From Pelagicoccus sp. SDUM812005 (GTDB lineage: Bacteria; Verrucomicrobiota; Verrucomicrobiia; Opitutales; Opitutaceae), in NCBI RefSeq assembly GCF_031127875.1, contig NZ_JARXIA010000008.1:62001-126000 (forward strand): a stretch of DNA of 64,000 nucleotides, given 5' to 3'. The translations under genes and the position numbers were made by a program. Of this stretch, positions 33,141 through 46,277 are shown piece by piece; position 1 is the first letter of the stretch, and every line of letters starts with the position of its first letter. Under the pieces are notes generated by a model that saw nothing but the letters and a program-made list of their open reading frames with translations, searched no databases and had not been told where the DNA came from.

Positions 33141-34808
33141 ATGGATCAAACGCTAACTCCTCAGGACCCTTGCATTCAGATTCTCATCGTCGACGATAGC
33201 GACACCGACGCCGAAATAGTGGATCTCACCCTAGAGGACCCTCGGCTGCGACGCTCCTACCGAAGCCAGCGAACGGCGGATATCCAATCCAGCCTGGAGC
33301 TGCTCAAAGAGCAAAGCTTCGACCTTATCTTGCTCGACCTCGGCCTGCCCGACTCCCATGGGGTCGCCTCCGTCGAAAAGATGATCCGGCACGCCAATTG
33401 CCCCATCGTGGTGCTCAGCGGACAAAGCGACGAAACCGTCGCCATCCAAGCCGTGCAAAGCGGCGCCCAAGACTACCTCCTCAAGGACGAGCTCAACGCG
33501 CGTTCCCTCGAGAAAGCCATCCTGCACTCCATCGAACGGTACGCCCTCAACCAGAAGCTGGAAGCAGCGATGGAAAAGGCCGAGACCGCCAATCAGGCCA
33601 AGAACGACTTCCTCGCCGTCATGAGCCACGAATTCCGGACGCCCATGAACGGGATCATCGGAAATCTCAACCTCCTGCGCTCCCTAAGCCTCCCCTCCGA
33701 AGCGGAAGAACTGATCGCCAACATGGAAATGTGCGCCGAGAGCGAGATGGCCCTCATCGGCGACCTCCTCGACATCTCCCGCATCGAGGCCGGCAAGCTC
33801 CATGTAGAAGCCCAAGCCTTCAACCCCCTCGAGCTCATCCAGTCGGCCGTCAAAATCATGAGCTTCAACGCCAAAGCCAAAGGCCTGGAACTGCTCACCT
33901 CCCTCGACCCCAACATTCCGCAGGAATTCGTCTCCGACCACCATCGACTCCGCCAGATCCTCATCAACCTGCTCGGCAACGCCATCAAGTTCACCGACGA
34001 AGGCGAGGTCCGGCTCAAAGTCCAACGCACCACCCCCCACGAACTCTTCTTCTCCATCCACGACACCGGCGTCGGCATCGACTCGAGCAAGGTAGCCAGC
34101 GTTTTCGAGGCCTTCACCCAAGCGGACTCCTCTTACGAACGCCGCTACAAAGGGACCGGCCTCGGGCTCACCATCTGCAAGCGCCTGGTGGAGATGATGG
34201 GCGGAAAAATCGGCGTCGAAAGCAGCCTCGGGGTCGGCTCCGTCTTCAGCTTCACCCTGGTCGACATGTCGCAAGGGCAGGCCCTGCCCGTCCCCCATCC
34301 CGATACGGACCCGAGCGAAACCGAAACGCCCGCTCCCCCGCTCTCCATCTTGCTCATCGAGGACGAACCGCTCAGCCGCAACCTGATGGTCTCCATCCTG
34401 AAGAACCGAGGCTTCTCTCCCCTCGTCGCCCAGGACGGACTGCAAGGAGTCCAGCTAGCCCTGAACAACGAATGCGACCTCATCCTAGTGGACCTGCGCA
34501 TGCCGCAGCTCGACGGTTTCGAGACGACCCGACGGATCCTCGCCAACCTGAAAGGCAAGCGCCGAAAGCCCTACATCACCGCCCTCACCGCTTGCGACTC
34601 CACGGACGACCGGGCGAGGTGCGCCCTGGCCGGCATGGACGACTTTATCTCCAAACCCATACAAGACCGCGAACTTGATCGCGTCATCGCCGTGGCCAAA
34701 CGACGCGCCCTCTCCTACACCCCACCTCCCAATGGCCCCAAACCGGGCAACGGCTCGGGCAAAGCAAACTTCAACGCCCAGTTCCGAGCCTGGCCCGCCC
34801 AGCGTTAG
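33141..34808 (+). CDS. Hybrid kinase: receiver-kinase-receiver
   Basis: A 555-residue soluble protein. The N-terminal receiver (about 12-135) has [22 protein letters not shown] and YLLKDE. The dimerisation domain has His163 in [13 protein letters not shown]. The ATPase domain (about 265-385) has [29 protein letters not shown] and [11 protein letters not shown]. The C-terminal receiver (about 405-530) has [21 protein letters not shown] and FISKPI. The last 30 residues are low-complexity. It has no sensory domain, so the first receiver probably supplies the input. It is divergent from the hybrid kinase at 31092, and its stop overlaps that of the convergent regulator gene. Confidence 0.88.
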   Translation: MDQTLTPQDPCIQILIVDDSDTDAEIVDLTLEDPRLRRSYRSQRTADIQSSLELLKEQSFDLILLDLGLPDSHGVASVEKMIRHANCPIVVLSGQSDETVAIQAVQSGAQDYLLKDELNARSLEKAILHSIERYALNQKLEAAMEKAETANQAKNDFLAVMSHEFRTPMNGIIGNLNLLRSLSLPSEAEELIANMEMCAESEMALIGDLLDISRIEAGKLHVEAQAFNPLELIQSAVKIMSFNAKAKGLELLTSLDPNIPQEFVSDHHRLRQILINLLGNAIKFTDEGEVRLKVQRTTPHELFFSIHDTGVGIDSSKVASVFEAFTQADSSYERRYKGTGLGLTICKRLVEMMGGKIGVESSLGVGSVFSFTLVDMSQGQALPVPHPDTDPSETETPAPPLSILLIEDEPLSRNLMVSILKNRGFSPLVAQDGLQGVQLALNNECDLILVDLRMPQLDGFETTRRILANLKGKRRKPYITALTACDSTDDRARCALAGMDDFISKPIQDRELDRVIAVAKRRALSYTPPPNGPKPGNGSGKANFNAQFRAWPAQR

Positions 34809-35227
34809 TCGAACAGGCCACGCACGAACTCCACAAAACGATCGACTTCGAAATGTTTCGCTTGGTAGCCATCCGCCCCTAGGTCGAAGGAGCGCTGGAT
34901 GTCCTGCGGGTTGTCCGAGTTGGTCAGCATCACCACCACCGGGACCTTGCCGAAAACGTCCTTCTCGCGAATCCGAGCCAAGGTCTCGAAACCGCTTAGC
35001 TGCGGCATGTTTACGTCCAGCAGGACCACCGCCGGAAACGGCTCTTCGCCTTGCTCGACTTTCGCAAGGTGCTCGAGCAGCTCAGTACCGGAACTGAAAG
35101 TTAGAAACGGGTTCTCCAACTTGGAGTATTGGTAGAAGCGGCGGCCGATATCCAAGTCGGTCTCGTTATCGTCCACCATAATGATAGGACGCCGTGTATC
35201 CAAATTTTCGATCTTTGATGTGAGCAT
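34805..35227 (-). CDS. Single-domain CheY-like response regulator
   Basis: A 140-residue receiver-only protein: [23 protein letters not shown] (phospho-acceptor Asp), VVMLTNSDN and a lysine in YQAKHFE. It belongs to the Rcp1-like group without an output domain. It starts 4 nt after the membrane kinase gene at 35232 ends, so it is that kinase's likely target. Its stop codon overlaps the stop of the convergent hybrid kinase gene in the four bases TTAG. Confidence 0.87.
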   Translation of the reverse strand: MLTSKIENLDTRRPIIMVDDNETDLDIGRRFYQYSKLENPFLTFSSGTELLEHLAKVEQGEEPFPAVVLLDVNMPQLSGFETLARIREKDVFGKVPVVVMLTNSDNPQDIQRSFDLGADGYQAKHFEVDRFVEFVRGLFD

Positions 35228-35231
35228 AAAC

Positions 35232-37094
35232 TTAGCCTCTTAAGGTGAATTTGAAATGGGTCCAATCACTACCGGATTCCACCCAGATTTTTCCCATGTG
35301 GCACTCGACCACACGCTTGCAGATAGAAAGGCCCATGCCCGTCCCGTCCAACTCCGGATGGAAACGCGTAAACACTTGGAAAATACGGGTACGCTTCTCC
35401 TCCGGAATCGAAGAGCGCGAATTAAACACCCCGAAAACCGGCCCCGAATCGTCCTGCTCGCAGGTTAGCCGCAGCGTAAATCCGCTTCCCTCCGCATACT
35501 TCAAAGCGTTCTCCACAAGGTTTCGGTAAAGCACCCGCACCAGATTTCGATACACCTCCGCCTGGGGCATTTGGTCCACAGCGACCAGCACGTCCAAGGC
35601 TTCCATCTTCGGAGCAAATTCTTTCAACACCTCCAAAACCAGCGCTCGCAAGTCCACCGACTCCCGCACGCTCGTCCCATCCCCCAAATGGGAAAACACC
35701 CGAAAGTCGGTTATCTGCTGCAAGGCGCTCGACGCCTCCAGCTTCACCGATTTCGCAAGCCCGCCCAAGTCGTCGCCGTTCACTCCCTCCAGCTTGCGCT
35801 CCATCAAGCTCGACAGCCCCGCGATACGAGTCAGCGGCTCCCTCAGCTCATGCGACGCGATGTGAGCGAAATGCTTCAAGTCCACGTTAGCCGACGAAAG
35901 CTTCTGGTTCGTATCCAAAATCCTTTCCTCCTGCTCTCGGATAGCTCCTCGCATCTCCTCGAAGGAACTGGCCAGCGTGCCGATCTCGTCCCGACGGCCA
36001 ACCGGCAAATCCACGTCCTCCTTGCCTTCGCCGAGCCGACGCGACGCCAGCGTGATCCTCTCGATCGGCTTGGTGATCAGCAAGGAAACGCTAAACGCCC
36101 CGACGAGTGCCAATACCAAAAGGACCAACATGATCAGAAACGTCCTTCGCGCGATGCTGCCCGTAGCCGAGATCACCTCGTCGAACCGCGCCGAAACTCC
36201 GTACAAGAAGACGCGGCCGTCCTCCAGCGGCGCCACCTTCCGCAGGTGGAACCAAGAGCCCAAGTCCCCTCCCGCCTCCTTTAGCGCCAAGGTCCTCTCG
36301 GCTTCGCTCGAATCCAAAAAGCCCTCGAACCCCGGATACTCGTCCTGGATGCGAATGCGTTTGCCCAAATCGAAGCCAAACATCTTCTCCTCCTCCGGAT
36401 GCAGCAGGTAGTCCCCTTCCGCATTGCACAGGAAATGCCTGAAGCTTTGGGCGCTCTCGCCGAGAAATTCCTTGGTGAACCCATTGAAGTCGAGATTGAT
36501 AATCACGATCCCCCAACACGTATCCGTCGCGCCATACACCGGCATCGCCACCCGCAACATCGGCTGGTACGGCACCTCGATGCGATTGTTCTCCCGATTC
36601 AAGTTCACGTTCGAATAAAAGATCTGACCGGAAGCCTTCGCTTGCGTCGCCTTAAAATAATCTCGGTGCCCCTTGGTCTGGAGCTCGGATCCCGTCCGCC
36701 TCAGAGCGCCTGATTCCGTCCGGTCGACGCGGACCCGCTCCCGCCCCTCGTCCGCGACTCCGATCAGCCGCACCTGCACGTAGTGCGGCTTGGCCAACAG
36801 CAGCTGCTCGAAGGTCTGCGCCAAGTCGTCCTCCAAGTCCGCTACGGAGCGTTTCGAACCGTTCGCCAAGCCCCGCACTTCCGGAAGCCCGACCAGCAAG
36901 CGGATGTCGTGCGATACTTCCTGGAACGCCGACTTCAGGCGAAAAACGTCTCCGTCCACCCGCTGTTTGAGCACGTCGACCTCCAAGGTTGCGATCGTTT
37001 CCCGATAGCCACCGTACATCACCAGCCCCACCGCCACCGACGACGCCAAAGCCAGCACGGAGGTCAGAATGCGGATCTTGGCAGCGACTTTCAT
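35232..37094 (-). CDS. Membrane-bound sensor histidine kinase (Cache-HAMP-kinase)
   Basis: About 620 residues from ATG 37094; a TTG at 37115 is a less likely start. Helix one (about 5-27) and helix two (about 292-315) bound a periplasmic double-Cache-like sensor region containing GIVIINLDFNGFTKEFLG. HAMP follows (ITKPIERITLASRRLGEG), then a coiled coil, and His415 in HIASHELREPLTRI. The N box is NLVENALKYAEG and the last glycine box GTGMGLSICKR, but the usual DxGxG of the G1 box is replaced by NSRSSIPEEK. This loss of the ATP-binding aspartate questions its activity. Paired with the CheY-like gene 4 nt downstream. Confidence 0.85.
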   Translation of the reverse strand: MKVAAKIRILTSVLALASSVAVGLVMYGGYRETIATLEVDVLKQRVDGDVFRLKSAFQEVSHDIRLLVGLPEVRGLANGSKRSVADLEDDLAQTFEQLLLAKPHYVQVRLIGVADEGRERVRVDRTESGALRRTGSELQTKGHRDYFKATQAKASGQIFYSNVNLNRENNRIEVPYQPMLRVAMPVYGATDTCWGIVIINLDFNGFTKEFLGESAQSFRHFLCNAEGDYLLHPEEEKMFGFDLGKRIRIQDEYPGFEGFLDSSEAERTLALKEAGGDLGSWFHLRKVAPLEDGRVFLYGVSARFDEVISATGSIARRTFLIMLVLLVLALVGAFSVSLLITKPIERITLASRRLGEGKEDVDLPVGRRDEIGTLASSFEEMRGAIREQEERILDTNQKLSSANVDLKHFAHIASHELREPLTRIAGLSSLMERKLEGVNGDDLGGLAKSVKLEASSALQQITDFRVFSHLGDGTSVRESVDLRALVLEVLKEFAPKMEALDVLVAVDQMPQAEVYRNLVRVLYRNLVENALKYAEGSGFTLRLTCEQDDSGPVFGVFNSRSSIPEEKRTRIFQVFTRFHPELDGTGMGLSICKRVVECHMGKIWVESGSDWTHFKFTLRG

Positions 37095-37271
37095 GAAAGG
37101 GTAACGCAACAGCAACAGCTACAATCGGCGAAAAGCAAGCCCCCTAAGCATAAATCCCCTAGCACCCTGCCAATCCAGCAAGAACGCACTCTCTTAGCCT
37201 AGGATACTCACGTAGGTTTGAGCGCATTACGCATCACAGTTTGGGCCTCCTAGGTCGAAGTAAGAACAGTC

Positions 37272-38444
37272 ATGCCATTACTCGCCACTCAGTCTGCAAA
37301 ATCCAAGAACGCTCTCGTCCACAAAGAGAAGCAAAAGAACGTCAGCTTTTGGGAGTCTCAGCGCCTAGCCAAAGAGAAGGCATACGAAAAGAAGGCCAAG
37401 AAGTATAAGCTCAAGCTCGAGAGCCTCGCCGTCTTCACCCAGCAGCTGGCCTCCATGCTCGAAGCCGGCCTGCCGCTCGTCTCCGCCCTCGACGCCCTCC
37501 AGGACCAGACCGAAGACCCCGTCTTCCGCATCATCATCCGCGAGGTCAAGGCCGACGTCTCCCAAGGCAACAACTTCTCCGCCTCCTGCGCCAAGTTCCC
37601 CAAGGCCTTCAACAACCTCTTCATCTCCATGGTGGAAGCGGGCGAAGCCAGCGGCGGACTCGCGGAAATCCTCGGCAAGGTCGCCGGCTACTTCGAAGCC
37701 ACCACCAAGCTGAACAAGAAGGTCAAGTCCGCCATGACCTACCCGGTCGCGGTCATCGCCCTCGCCATCATCCTGGTCAACGTCCTGCTCATCTTCGTGG
37801 TGCCGACCTTCGCCGAGATGTTCGCCGACTTCGGAGCCGAGCTCCCCGGCCCCACCCAGTTCCTCATCGACCTTTCCGACTTCCTCAAGGCCAACATCCT
37901 CTACATCATCGGAGCCGGCTTCGTCGGCTTCCAGGTTTGGAGCCGCTTCACCAAGACGCCCAAAGGACGCCGCTTCCGCGACCAGCTTGTCATCAAGATG
38001 CCCGTCTTCGGCAACCTCATCGTGAAGATCACCCTCTCGCGCTTCTGCCGCACCTACGCCACCCTCCTGCGTTCCGGCGTGCCCATCCTGCGCTGCCTCG
38101 AGATCGTGGCCGCCTCCTCCGGCAAAACCCAAGTCGAGGACGCCTGCCGCATGATTACCAAGAACATCTCCGAAGGCGGACAAGTCTCCGACACAATCGA
38201 AAAGATCGATTTCTTCCCGCCCATGATGAAGCACATGTCGCGAGCCGGCGAGCAAACCGGCAACGTCGACGGCATGATGAACAAGATCGCCGACTTCTAC
38301 GACACCGAAGCCGACTCCATCATCGCCGCCCTCACCTCCCTCATCGAACCGATGCTCATCGTGTTCCTCGGAGTCGTCGTCGGCGGTATCGTCATGGCCA
38401 TGTTCATGCCGATCTTCCAACTCTCTTCCATCGTCGGAGGCTAG
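37272..38444 (+). CDS. Type II secretion/type IV pilus inner-membrane platform protein (PilC/GspF)
   Basis: A 390-residue protein with two T2SS-F domains (about 55-180 and 260-385) and three membrane segments (about 155-180, 210-235 and 355-380). Diagnostic parts are LAVFTQQLASMLEAGLPLVSAL, MVEAGEASGGLAEIL, a proline in AMTYPVAVIALAI, and the second-domain copy RTYATLLRSGVPILRCL ... SRAGEQTGNVDGMM. A charged N-terminal tail of about 50 residues precedes the first domain. PilC anchors the pilus ATPase, but no pilB, pilT, pilin or secretin gene is nearby, so it must work with a machine encoded elsewhere. Confidence 0.9.
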   Translation: MPLLATQSAKSKNALVHKEKQKNVSFWESQRLAKEKAYEKKAKKYKLKLESLAVFTQQLASMLEAGLPLVSALDALQDQTEDPVFRIIIREVKADVSQGNNFSASCAKFPKAFNNLFISMVEAGEASGGLAEILGKVAGYFEATTKLNKKVKSAMTYPVAVIALAIILVNVLLIFVVPTFAEMFADFGAELPGPTQFLIDLSDFLKANILYIIGAGFVGFQVWSRFTKTPKGRRFRDQLVIKMPVFGNLIVKITLSRFCRTYATLLRSGVPILRCLEIVAASSGKTQVEDACRMITKNISEGGQVSDTIEKIDFFPPMMKHMSRAGEQTGNVDGMMNKIADFYDTEADSIIAALTSLIEPMLIVFLGVVVGGIVMAMFMPIFQLSSIVGG

Positions 38445-38547
38445 GCCCACCACAAGCTTCCCCCATGCCCCTCTCGTCCAATGGACGAGAAAAGGCTGGC
38501 GAAGCCGATAACTGATCCTTCAATCTGCCGCAACGACACACCCATCG

Positions 38548-39759
38548 ATGCAATCCATTCTCATAGTAGACGATCTCGAGTCCATCCACGAAATGCTCGA
38601 CGCGGTCATCCAGCCCATCGGCTACAACACCGCGTTCGCCACCGACGGCGAAATAGCCCTGCAAAAGATCCGCGAGGAACATTACGATATCGTGCTCACC
38701 GATATCAACATGACCCCCATGGACGGCCTCTCCCTCTTGGCCCAGATCAAGGAAGCCGACCCGGAAGCCATCGTCATCATGATGTCCGGCTACGCCAATA
38801 TCGAAAACGCCACCCAAGCCCTCAAGCTCGGCGCCTTCGACTACCTCACCAAGCCCTTCAAGGTCGACCAACTCATGAACTCCATCGCTCGCGCCTCGGC
38901 CGAGCGAAAGAAACGCCGCCAGTCCGGCAAAGACGCGGCCGCCCAAAACTCCATCCTGCTCTCCGGCGACTCCGAAACCACCAAGGCCTTCCACGAACGC
39001 CTCAACCGAGCCGCCAAAGTTCCCACCCCGCTTCTCATCACCGGCGACACCGGCACCCAAAAGGCCAACATCGCCGCCCTCGTGCACGCCCGCAGCGAAA
39101 GCGCCGGCGAACCCTTCGTCACCATCGACGCCAAAAAGGCGGAACCCAGCGAACTGCCGGGCATGCTCTTCGACAGCGAAGGCGCCCCCAGCGAAACCAT
39201 CCGCTCCGCCCAAGGAGGCTTCCTCTTCCTAGCCAACATCGATGCCGTGCCGCACGAGCTGCAAGCTCCCCTCGGCACCCTCATCCGCGACCTCAAAGGC
39301 GAAACCCGCGTAGTCTGCTCCAGCAGCCGCGACCTCGAACAGCTCGTCGAAGAAGGGCAGTTCGAAGACGGCCTCTACTTCCGCATCGCCAACAACGTCC
39401 TGCCCGTTCCCGCCCTGCGCGACCGCTCCGAGGATATCCCCGCTCTCGCCCTCGCCTACTTCGCCCAAAACCACCTGCCCTTCAACGCCCTGGGCGAACA
39501 AGCGGCCGCCCTCATGCAAGGCTACCGGTGGCCGGGCAACTACACCGAATTCCAGGAAGTCCTCTCCGCCGCCGCCCAAGTCGGCGAAGGCCAAACCATC
39601 CGCGAAGCCGACCTGCCCGAAAAGCTGCGCGACATCTCCAGCTGGCCCAACCTCGAGGAGTACCTCGCCGAACAAGCCGACCGTTACAAGCAAGCCGTTC
39701 TCAAAGCCTGCCAAGGGGACACGGACAAAGCCGCCCAAATCCTCGGCTCCGCCCTCTAG
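38548..39759 (+). CDS. NtrC-like response regulator with degenerate ATPase and truncated HTH
   Basis: A 403-residue protein. The receiver (1-120) looks functional: IVDDLES, VLTDINMTPMDG, YLTKPF. The middle domain (about 140-365) follows the fold of sigma-54 activators, but the Walker A segment reads GDTGTQKAN rather than GESGTGKE, the GAFTGA loop is missing (LFDSEGAPSET instead), and the Walker B aspartate region is FLANID. C-terminally, a Fis-type helix is present (YKQAVLKACQGDTDKAAQILG), but the protein stops before the recognition helix. It is thus unlikely to hydrolyse ATP, contact sigma-54 or bind DNA in the usual way. It starts 104 nt after the pilC-like gene. Confidence 0.8.
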   Translation: MQSILIVDDLESIHEMLDAVIQPIGYNTAFATDGEIALQKIREEHYDIVLTDINMTPMDGLSLLAQIKEADPEAIVIMMSGYANIENATQALKLGAFDYLTKPFKVDQLMNSIARASAERKKRRQSGKDAAAQNSILLSGDSETTKAFHERLNRAAKVPTPLLITGDTGTQKANIAALVHARSESAGEPFVTIDAKKAEPSELPGMLFDSEGAPSETIRSAQGGFLFLANIDAVPHELQAPLGTLIRDLKGETRVVCSSSRDLEQLVEEGQFEDGLYFRIANNVLPVPALRDRSEDIPALALAYFAQNHLPFNALGEQAAALMQGYRWPGNYTEFQEVLSAAAQVGEGQTIREADLPEKLRDISSWPNLEEYLAEQADRYKQAVLKACQGDTDKAAQILGSAL

Positions 39760-39786
39760 GGCCGAGCCGCTGCCGCGCCGCAATCC

Positions 39787-40770
39787 CTACAGTTCGATCG
39801 CAAGCGCCCGCTGGACCGCTCCCGCCTCGTCGCGGATCGTCACCCGCGCCACGCGGGCGGACCAATCGATCTCCAGCAGGCCAAAATTGTTCTGGGCAAA
39901 GACCTCGCCCACCCGGTGGCGATTCACCTCCCCCGAAAAGTCGCTCCACGAATGGGTCAGGCTGCTAGTCGTCATCTCGTAAACCGGAGCCTCTCGCCCC
40001 GGCAGCTCCAGCTGCGAAAATTCGGAAATGTGCCGGTCGCCGCTCACGAATAGCACCGCCCCCGTGCCGCTCTCCACCAGCCGCTCGAAAAACCACTGCC
40101 GCGATTCGGGAAACTGGGCCCACTTCTCGTAGCGGTGGTCCTCCGGAATCACCTGGGTGCCGGAAGCCACGATGGTCAGGGCCGCCTCGTTGTCCGCCAG
40201 CTCCTCCTCGATCCAAGCCCGCTGGGCTTTCCCGAACAAATCGCCCCCCGCCTGCTTCGGGTCGTCCCGATGCGTGCGCACGTCGATCAAGAGCAGCTTC
40301 ACCCGCTCCGCGCCCGAGCCAAAATCGTAGGCCGCGTACACGCCCTCCCGCTCGCGCCGCGGACTATCCACCGGCTCCTCCAAAAAATCCAGCAATGCCT
40401 CCTGGGCCACCGCCTTGCCATGCCACTCCTTGCCTCCGTTGTTCTTGCCGAAGTCGTGGTCGTCCCAAGTCCCGAAAACCCGAGCCGACTCCCGCAAGCG
40501 AGCGTAGCCCGGCTGGACCTTCACCTTCGCGTAAGCCGCCGCCAAGACCGCCCCGTCATCGGTGTCCCCGTAGATATTGTCGCCGAGCCAAACCCAAGCG
40601 TCCGGCTCGGCAGCGACGATCGCCTCCCAGATGGGAGCGGGCTTGTCCTGGTGCAAGCAGGAGCCAAACGCCACCCGCTCCAAACGCTGACCACCCAAGT
40701 CCAAGCCTTGGGTACAAGCCGCCAACACTGCCAAAGCCACCGAGCAAACTATCGAAACCGGAGATCTCAT
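39787..40770 (-). CDS. PhoD-like metallophosphoesterase lipoprotein
   Basis: About 327 residues from ATG 40770, chosen because AGGGGGA lies just upstream. Residues 1-18 form a lipoprotein signal with lipobox LAAC, so the protein is membrane-anchored outside the cytosol. Metal-ligand motifs of the alkaline phosphatase D group follow in order: FGSCLHQD, WLGDNIYGDT, GTWDDHDFGKNN, SGDRHISE and YEMTTSSLTHSW. PhoD enzymes are phosphodiesterases/monoesterases with iron and calcium centres. This compact form lacks the long N-terminal domain of classical PhoD. It probably scavenges organic phosphate, but no phosphate-regulation box was recognised. Confidence 0.85.
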   Translation of the reverse strand: MRSPVSIVCSVALAVLAACTQGLDLGGQRLERVAFGSCLHQDKPAPIWEAIVAAEPDAWVWLGDNIYGDTDDGAVLAAAYAKVKVQPGYARLRESARVFGTWDDHDFGKNNGGKEWHGKAVAQEALLDFLEEPVDSPRREREGVYAAYDFGSGAERVKLLLIDVRTHRDDPKQAGGDLFGKAQRAWIEEELADNEAALTIVASGTQVIPEDHRYEKWAQFPESRQWFFERLVESGTGAVLFVSGDRHISEFSQLELPGREAPVYEMTTSSLTHSWSDFSGEVNRHRVGEVFAQNNFGLLEIDWSARVARVTIRDEAGAVQRALAIEL

Positions 40771-40973
40771 AATTCCCCCTAAGCATAGGCCTTTGCCGCA
40801 AGCGTCCATCCCCAATCACCCTTGGCGCGAACTTGGCACCTGCAAACACGAAGCAAATTTCACCCTTTCGTTCCGCCTAGACCCCAAATCCGCTTGCACA
40901 ATCCTTCGATTCGCATCTTTTCACCCTTGCCCAGAGCCCTGCCTCTGCGTGAACTTGCAAAAATTTTTTTGTC

Positions 40974-44209
<3,236 letters not shown>

Positions 44210-44213
<4 letters not shown>

Positions 44214-45565
44214 TTGCTGGTTTCAACGATGCGCTGGACCTGCGCGTACAGCAGGTTCAGCCGCGCATCGCTTCGCTCTACCAAAGCTTTCTCGATCGTC
44301 TTCAAGGCGATTCGGTACTGCTTGCTGTCGATAAGCGTACGCGCCTTCGAAACGAGGGCGCTGTAGCGCATCTCCGGATTGTTCGACGCCCGGTCGTAGT
44401 ATACGAGCGCCTGCTCGAGATTTCCCTTTCGAACATTGATTTCCGCGAGCTTCATCAACGCGTATCCATTAAACGGATCCAGCTCGACACCCGTCAGGTA
44501 CGTTCGCTCCGAACCCTCGAAATCCCCCTTGAAGTAGGCGAACTCCGCCTTCAGGAAGCGGTACAGGGTCTTGTCGCGGGAATTCCAGCTTTCGCCCTCC
44601 TCGCTGATCAAGCCTAGAATCTGCTCGGCAAACTCATGCTGGTCGTTGAAAACCAAATACCGAACGGCATTGAGCAACTCCTTCTCCTTCAGCTCTCCCC
44701 CGCTGCTGGATGCTGCTAGGAAAACTTCTTTGGCCTGATCGAAAATGCGGGCATCGAGGTAAATGTTTCCCAAAAGGTAAAGGGCATCGTCGTCAACCTC
44801 GCCGAAGCGACGCGCGATCTCGATGCAACGAGCCGACTTCAAGGGCTCGTCCAAGGCCAGCCAAGCATTGGCCTTCAGCAACCAGAACTCCTCGTTGTCG
44901 GGCTGGGTGCGGATCAAGTCGTCGAAGATGGAAATGGCCTCGTGAAATCGCCCCGTCTCGAAATAGGATTGAGCCAAGCCTTCCGCCCAGTCCGTCTGCT
45001 CCGGATCGAATAGCATGGCGTAGTGATAAGCCGTCTCCGCCGAACGGTAGCGGCCCTCCTGCAAGTGGCAGTAGCCCAAGATCCCGTAAGTCATGGCGTC
45101 GTTCGCGCCGAAACGCACGCTTTGAGCCAGAGCCTCTCCCGCCTCCTTGTAGTTGCCCTGCCGATACCGCGACAGCCCGAGAGCATTCCAAGCCCGACGA
45201 AAGGTGGGGTGCTTCTCGATGGCCGATAAGTATTGAATCTCCGCCTGGAAATAATTGGCGTTCTTGAAATACAGATTCCCCAAGGCATGGTTGAAGGCGC
45301 CGGAAATCGGCGTGCCGCTGCCCAGCAGTTCATTGAGGTAGTTGTGGGCGAACTTGATATCGGTCTCCATCAGGCTGTACACCTTTTCCAGAATCTCCCG
45401 CTCCAACGCCGTGACCGACGGCTCCGGCCCGTCCACCACCTCGTAGCCTTCCTCGATCCGATCTGCCAAGTCCTTGTGCGTCAGACGCGGCATCTTGAGC
45501 TTTTCCTGCGCGGACGCGCCGACGAGCAATACCCAGGTGGTGAGAAATAGAATGAGCTTTGGCAT
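44210..45565 (-). CDS. TPR protein of the TonB operon (periplasmic)
   Basis: A 451-residue protein with a signal peptide (1-19, ending GASAQ). TPR units follow from about residue 90 to 420, for example [27 protein letters not shown] split over two helices, then [22 protein letters not shown] and [23 protein letters not shown]. It is the last gene of a six-gene minus-strand operon and starts 3 bases after the tonB-like gene ends. TPR proteins end the TtpC-type TonB2 operons of Vibrio and Shewanella, where they assist the complex; the same is inferred here. The stop overlaps that of carB. Confidence 0.85.
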
Positions 45566-45567
45566 GG

Positions 45568-46272
45568 CTATAATGAGAAAGGACTAGCGGACCCTGCCGC
45601 GAATTGTATCGTTTGCTGAACCCAACAGGGGACCGGCTTTCCGTCTTTGGTCGCCGGCTTGAACCGCCAGCTGGACAAAGCCTTCTTGGCCGCCTCCCCA
45701 AACGCTGGGTTCTCGGAAGTAGAATCGAGCACGCTCGGACGCTCGGTGCGCCCCTTGTCGTTTACGTAGTAAAACAGAACCACCTCCGCCGCTTCCCCGC
45801 GCAGGTTGAACGGCACGCGAGGCTGAGTCGCATAGCGGATGCGAGGGGGTTCATCGACGTTGCTCTGGTCGTAGATCGTAAACGTTTCGAACTCCATCAA
45901 ACCGGGAGCCGCCGCCTGGAAGTCCCTCGCCAAATCGAAGTTCAAGGTCACATCGGAAGAAACGTCCGAGTCGATGGAGATGTCCAAGGGCCGCAGGTCC
46001 AGCTCCGGCACGGTTTCCACTGGATCCACGTTCAGGCTGGAGGTATCCACCGTGAGCGGATTGCTCGGCGATACCGACCGCGTCTCCACGAAATCCTTGG
46101 GCGGCGCCAAGTAGTATACGGGCCGTTCCTCCTCTTCCCTTTCCTTGATGTCCAAGACGTGCACTCCCGTGCTGGCGATCGCCGCGAACACCGCGGCAGT
46201 CGCGAGAAACGATCCCAGATGGGAACGAATCGCCATGCGGCTGCGACGGTACTCTGTCTCGATCGGGACCAT
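45568..46272 (-). CDS. tonB: TonB-type energy transducer
   Basis: A 234-residue protein. A short cytosolic start precedes one membrane helix (about 15-38, SHLGSFLATAAVFAAIASTGV), a 120-residue spacer and the C-terminal TonB domain (about 145-225). This domain has QPRVPFNLRGEAAEVVLFYYVNDKGRTE, shown here in two parts of a continuous fold, and ALSSWRFKPATKDGKPV. The spacer is acidic and lacks the Pro-rich EP/KP repeats of classical TonB, so it may span the periplasm differently or rely on partners. It lies 5 nt after exbD. It transmits proton-motive force to outer-membrane receptors, possibly those at 705 and 4096. Confidence 0.88.
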   Translation of the reverse strand: MVPIETEYRRSRMAIRSHLGSFLATAAVFAAIASTGVHVLDIKEREEEERPVYYLAPPKDFVETRSVSPSNPLTVDTSSLNVDPVETVPELDLRPLDISIDSDVSSDVTLNFDLARDFQAAAPGLMEFETFTIYDQSNVDEPPRIRYATQPRVPFNLRGEAAEVVLFYYVNDKGRTERPSVLDSTSENPAFGEAAKKALSSWRFKPATKDGKPVPCWVQQTIQFAAGSASPFSL

Positions 46273-46277
46273 GCTCT

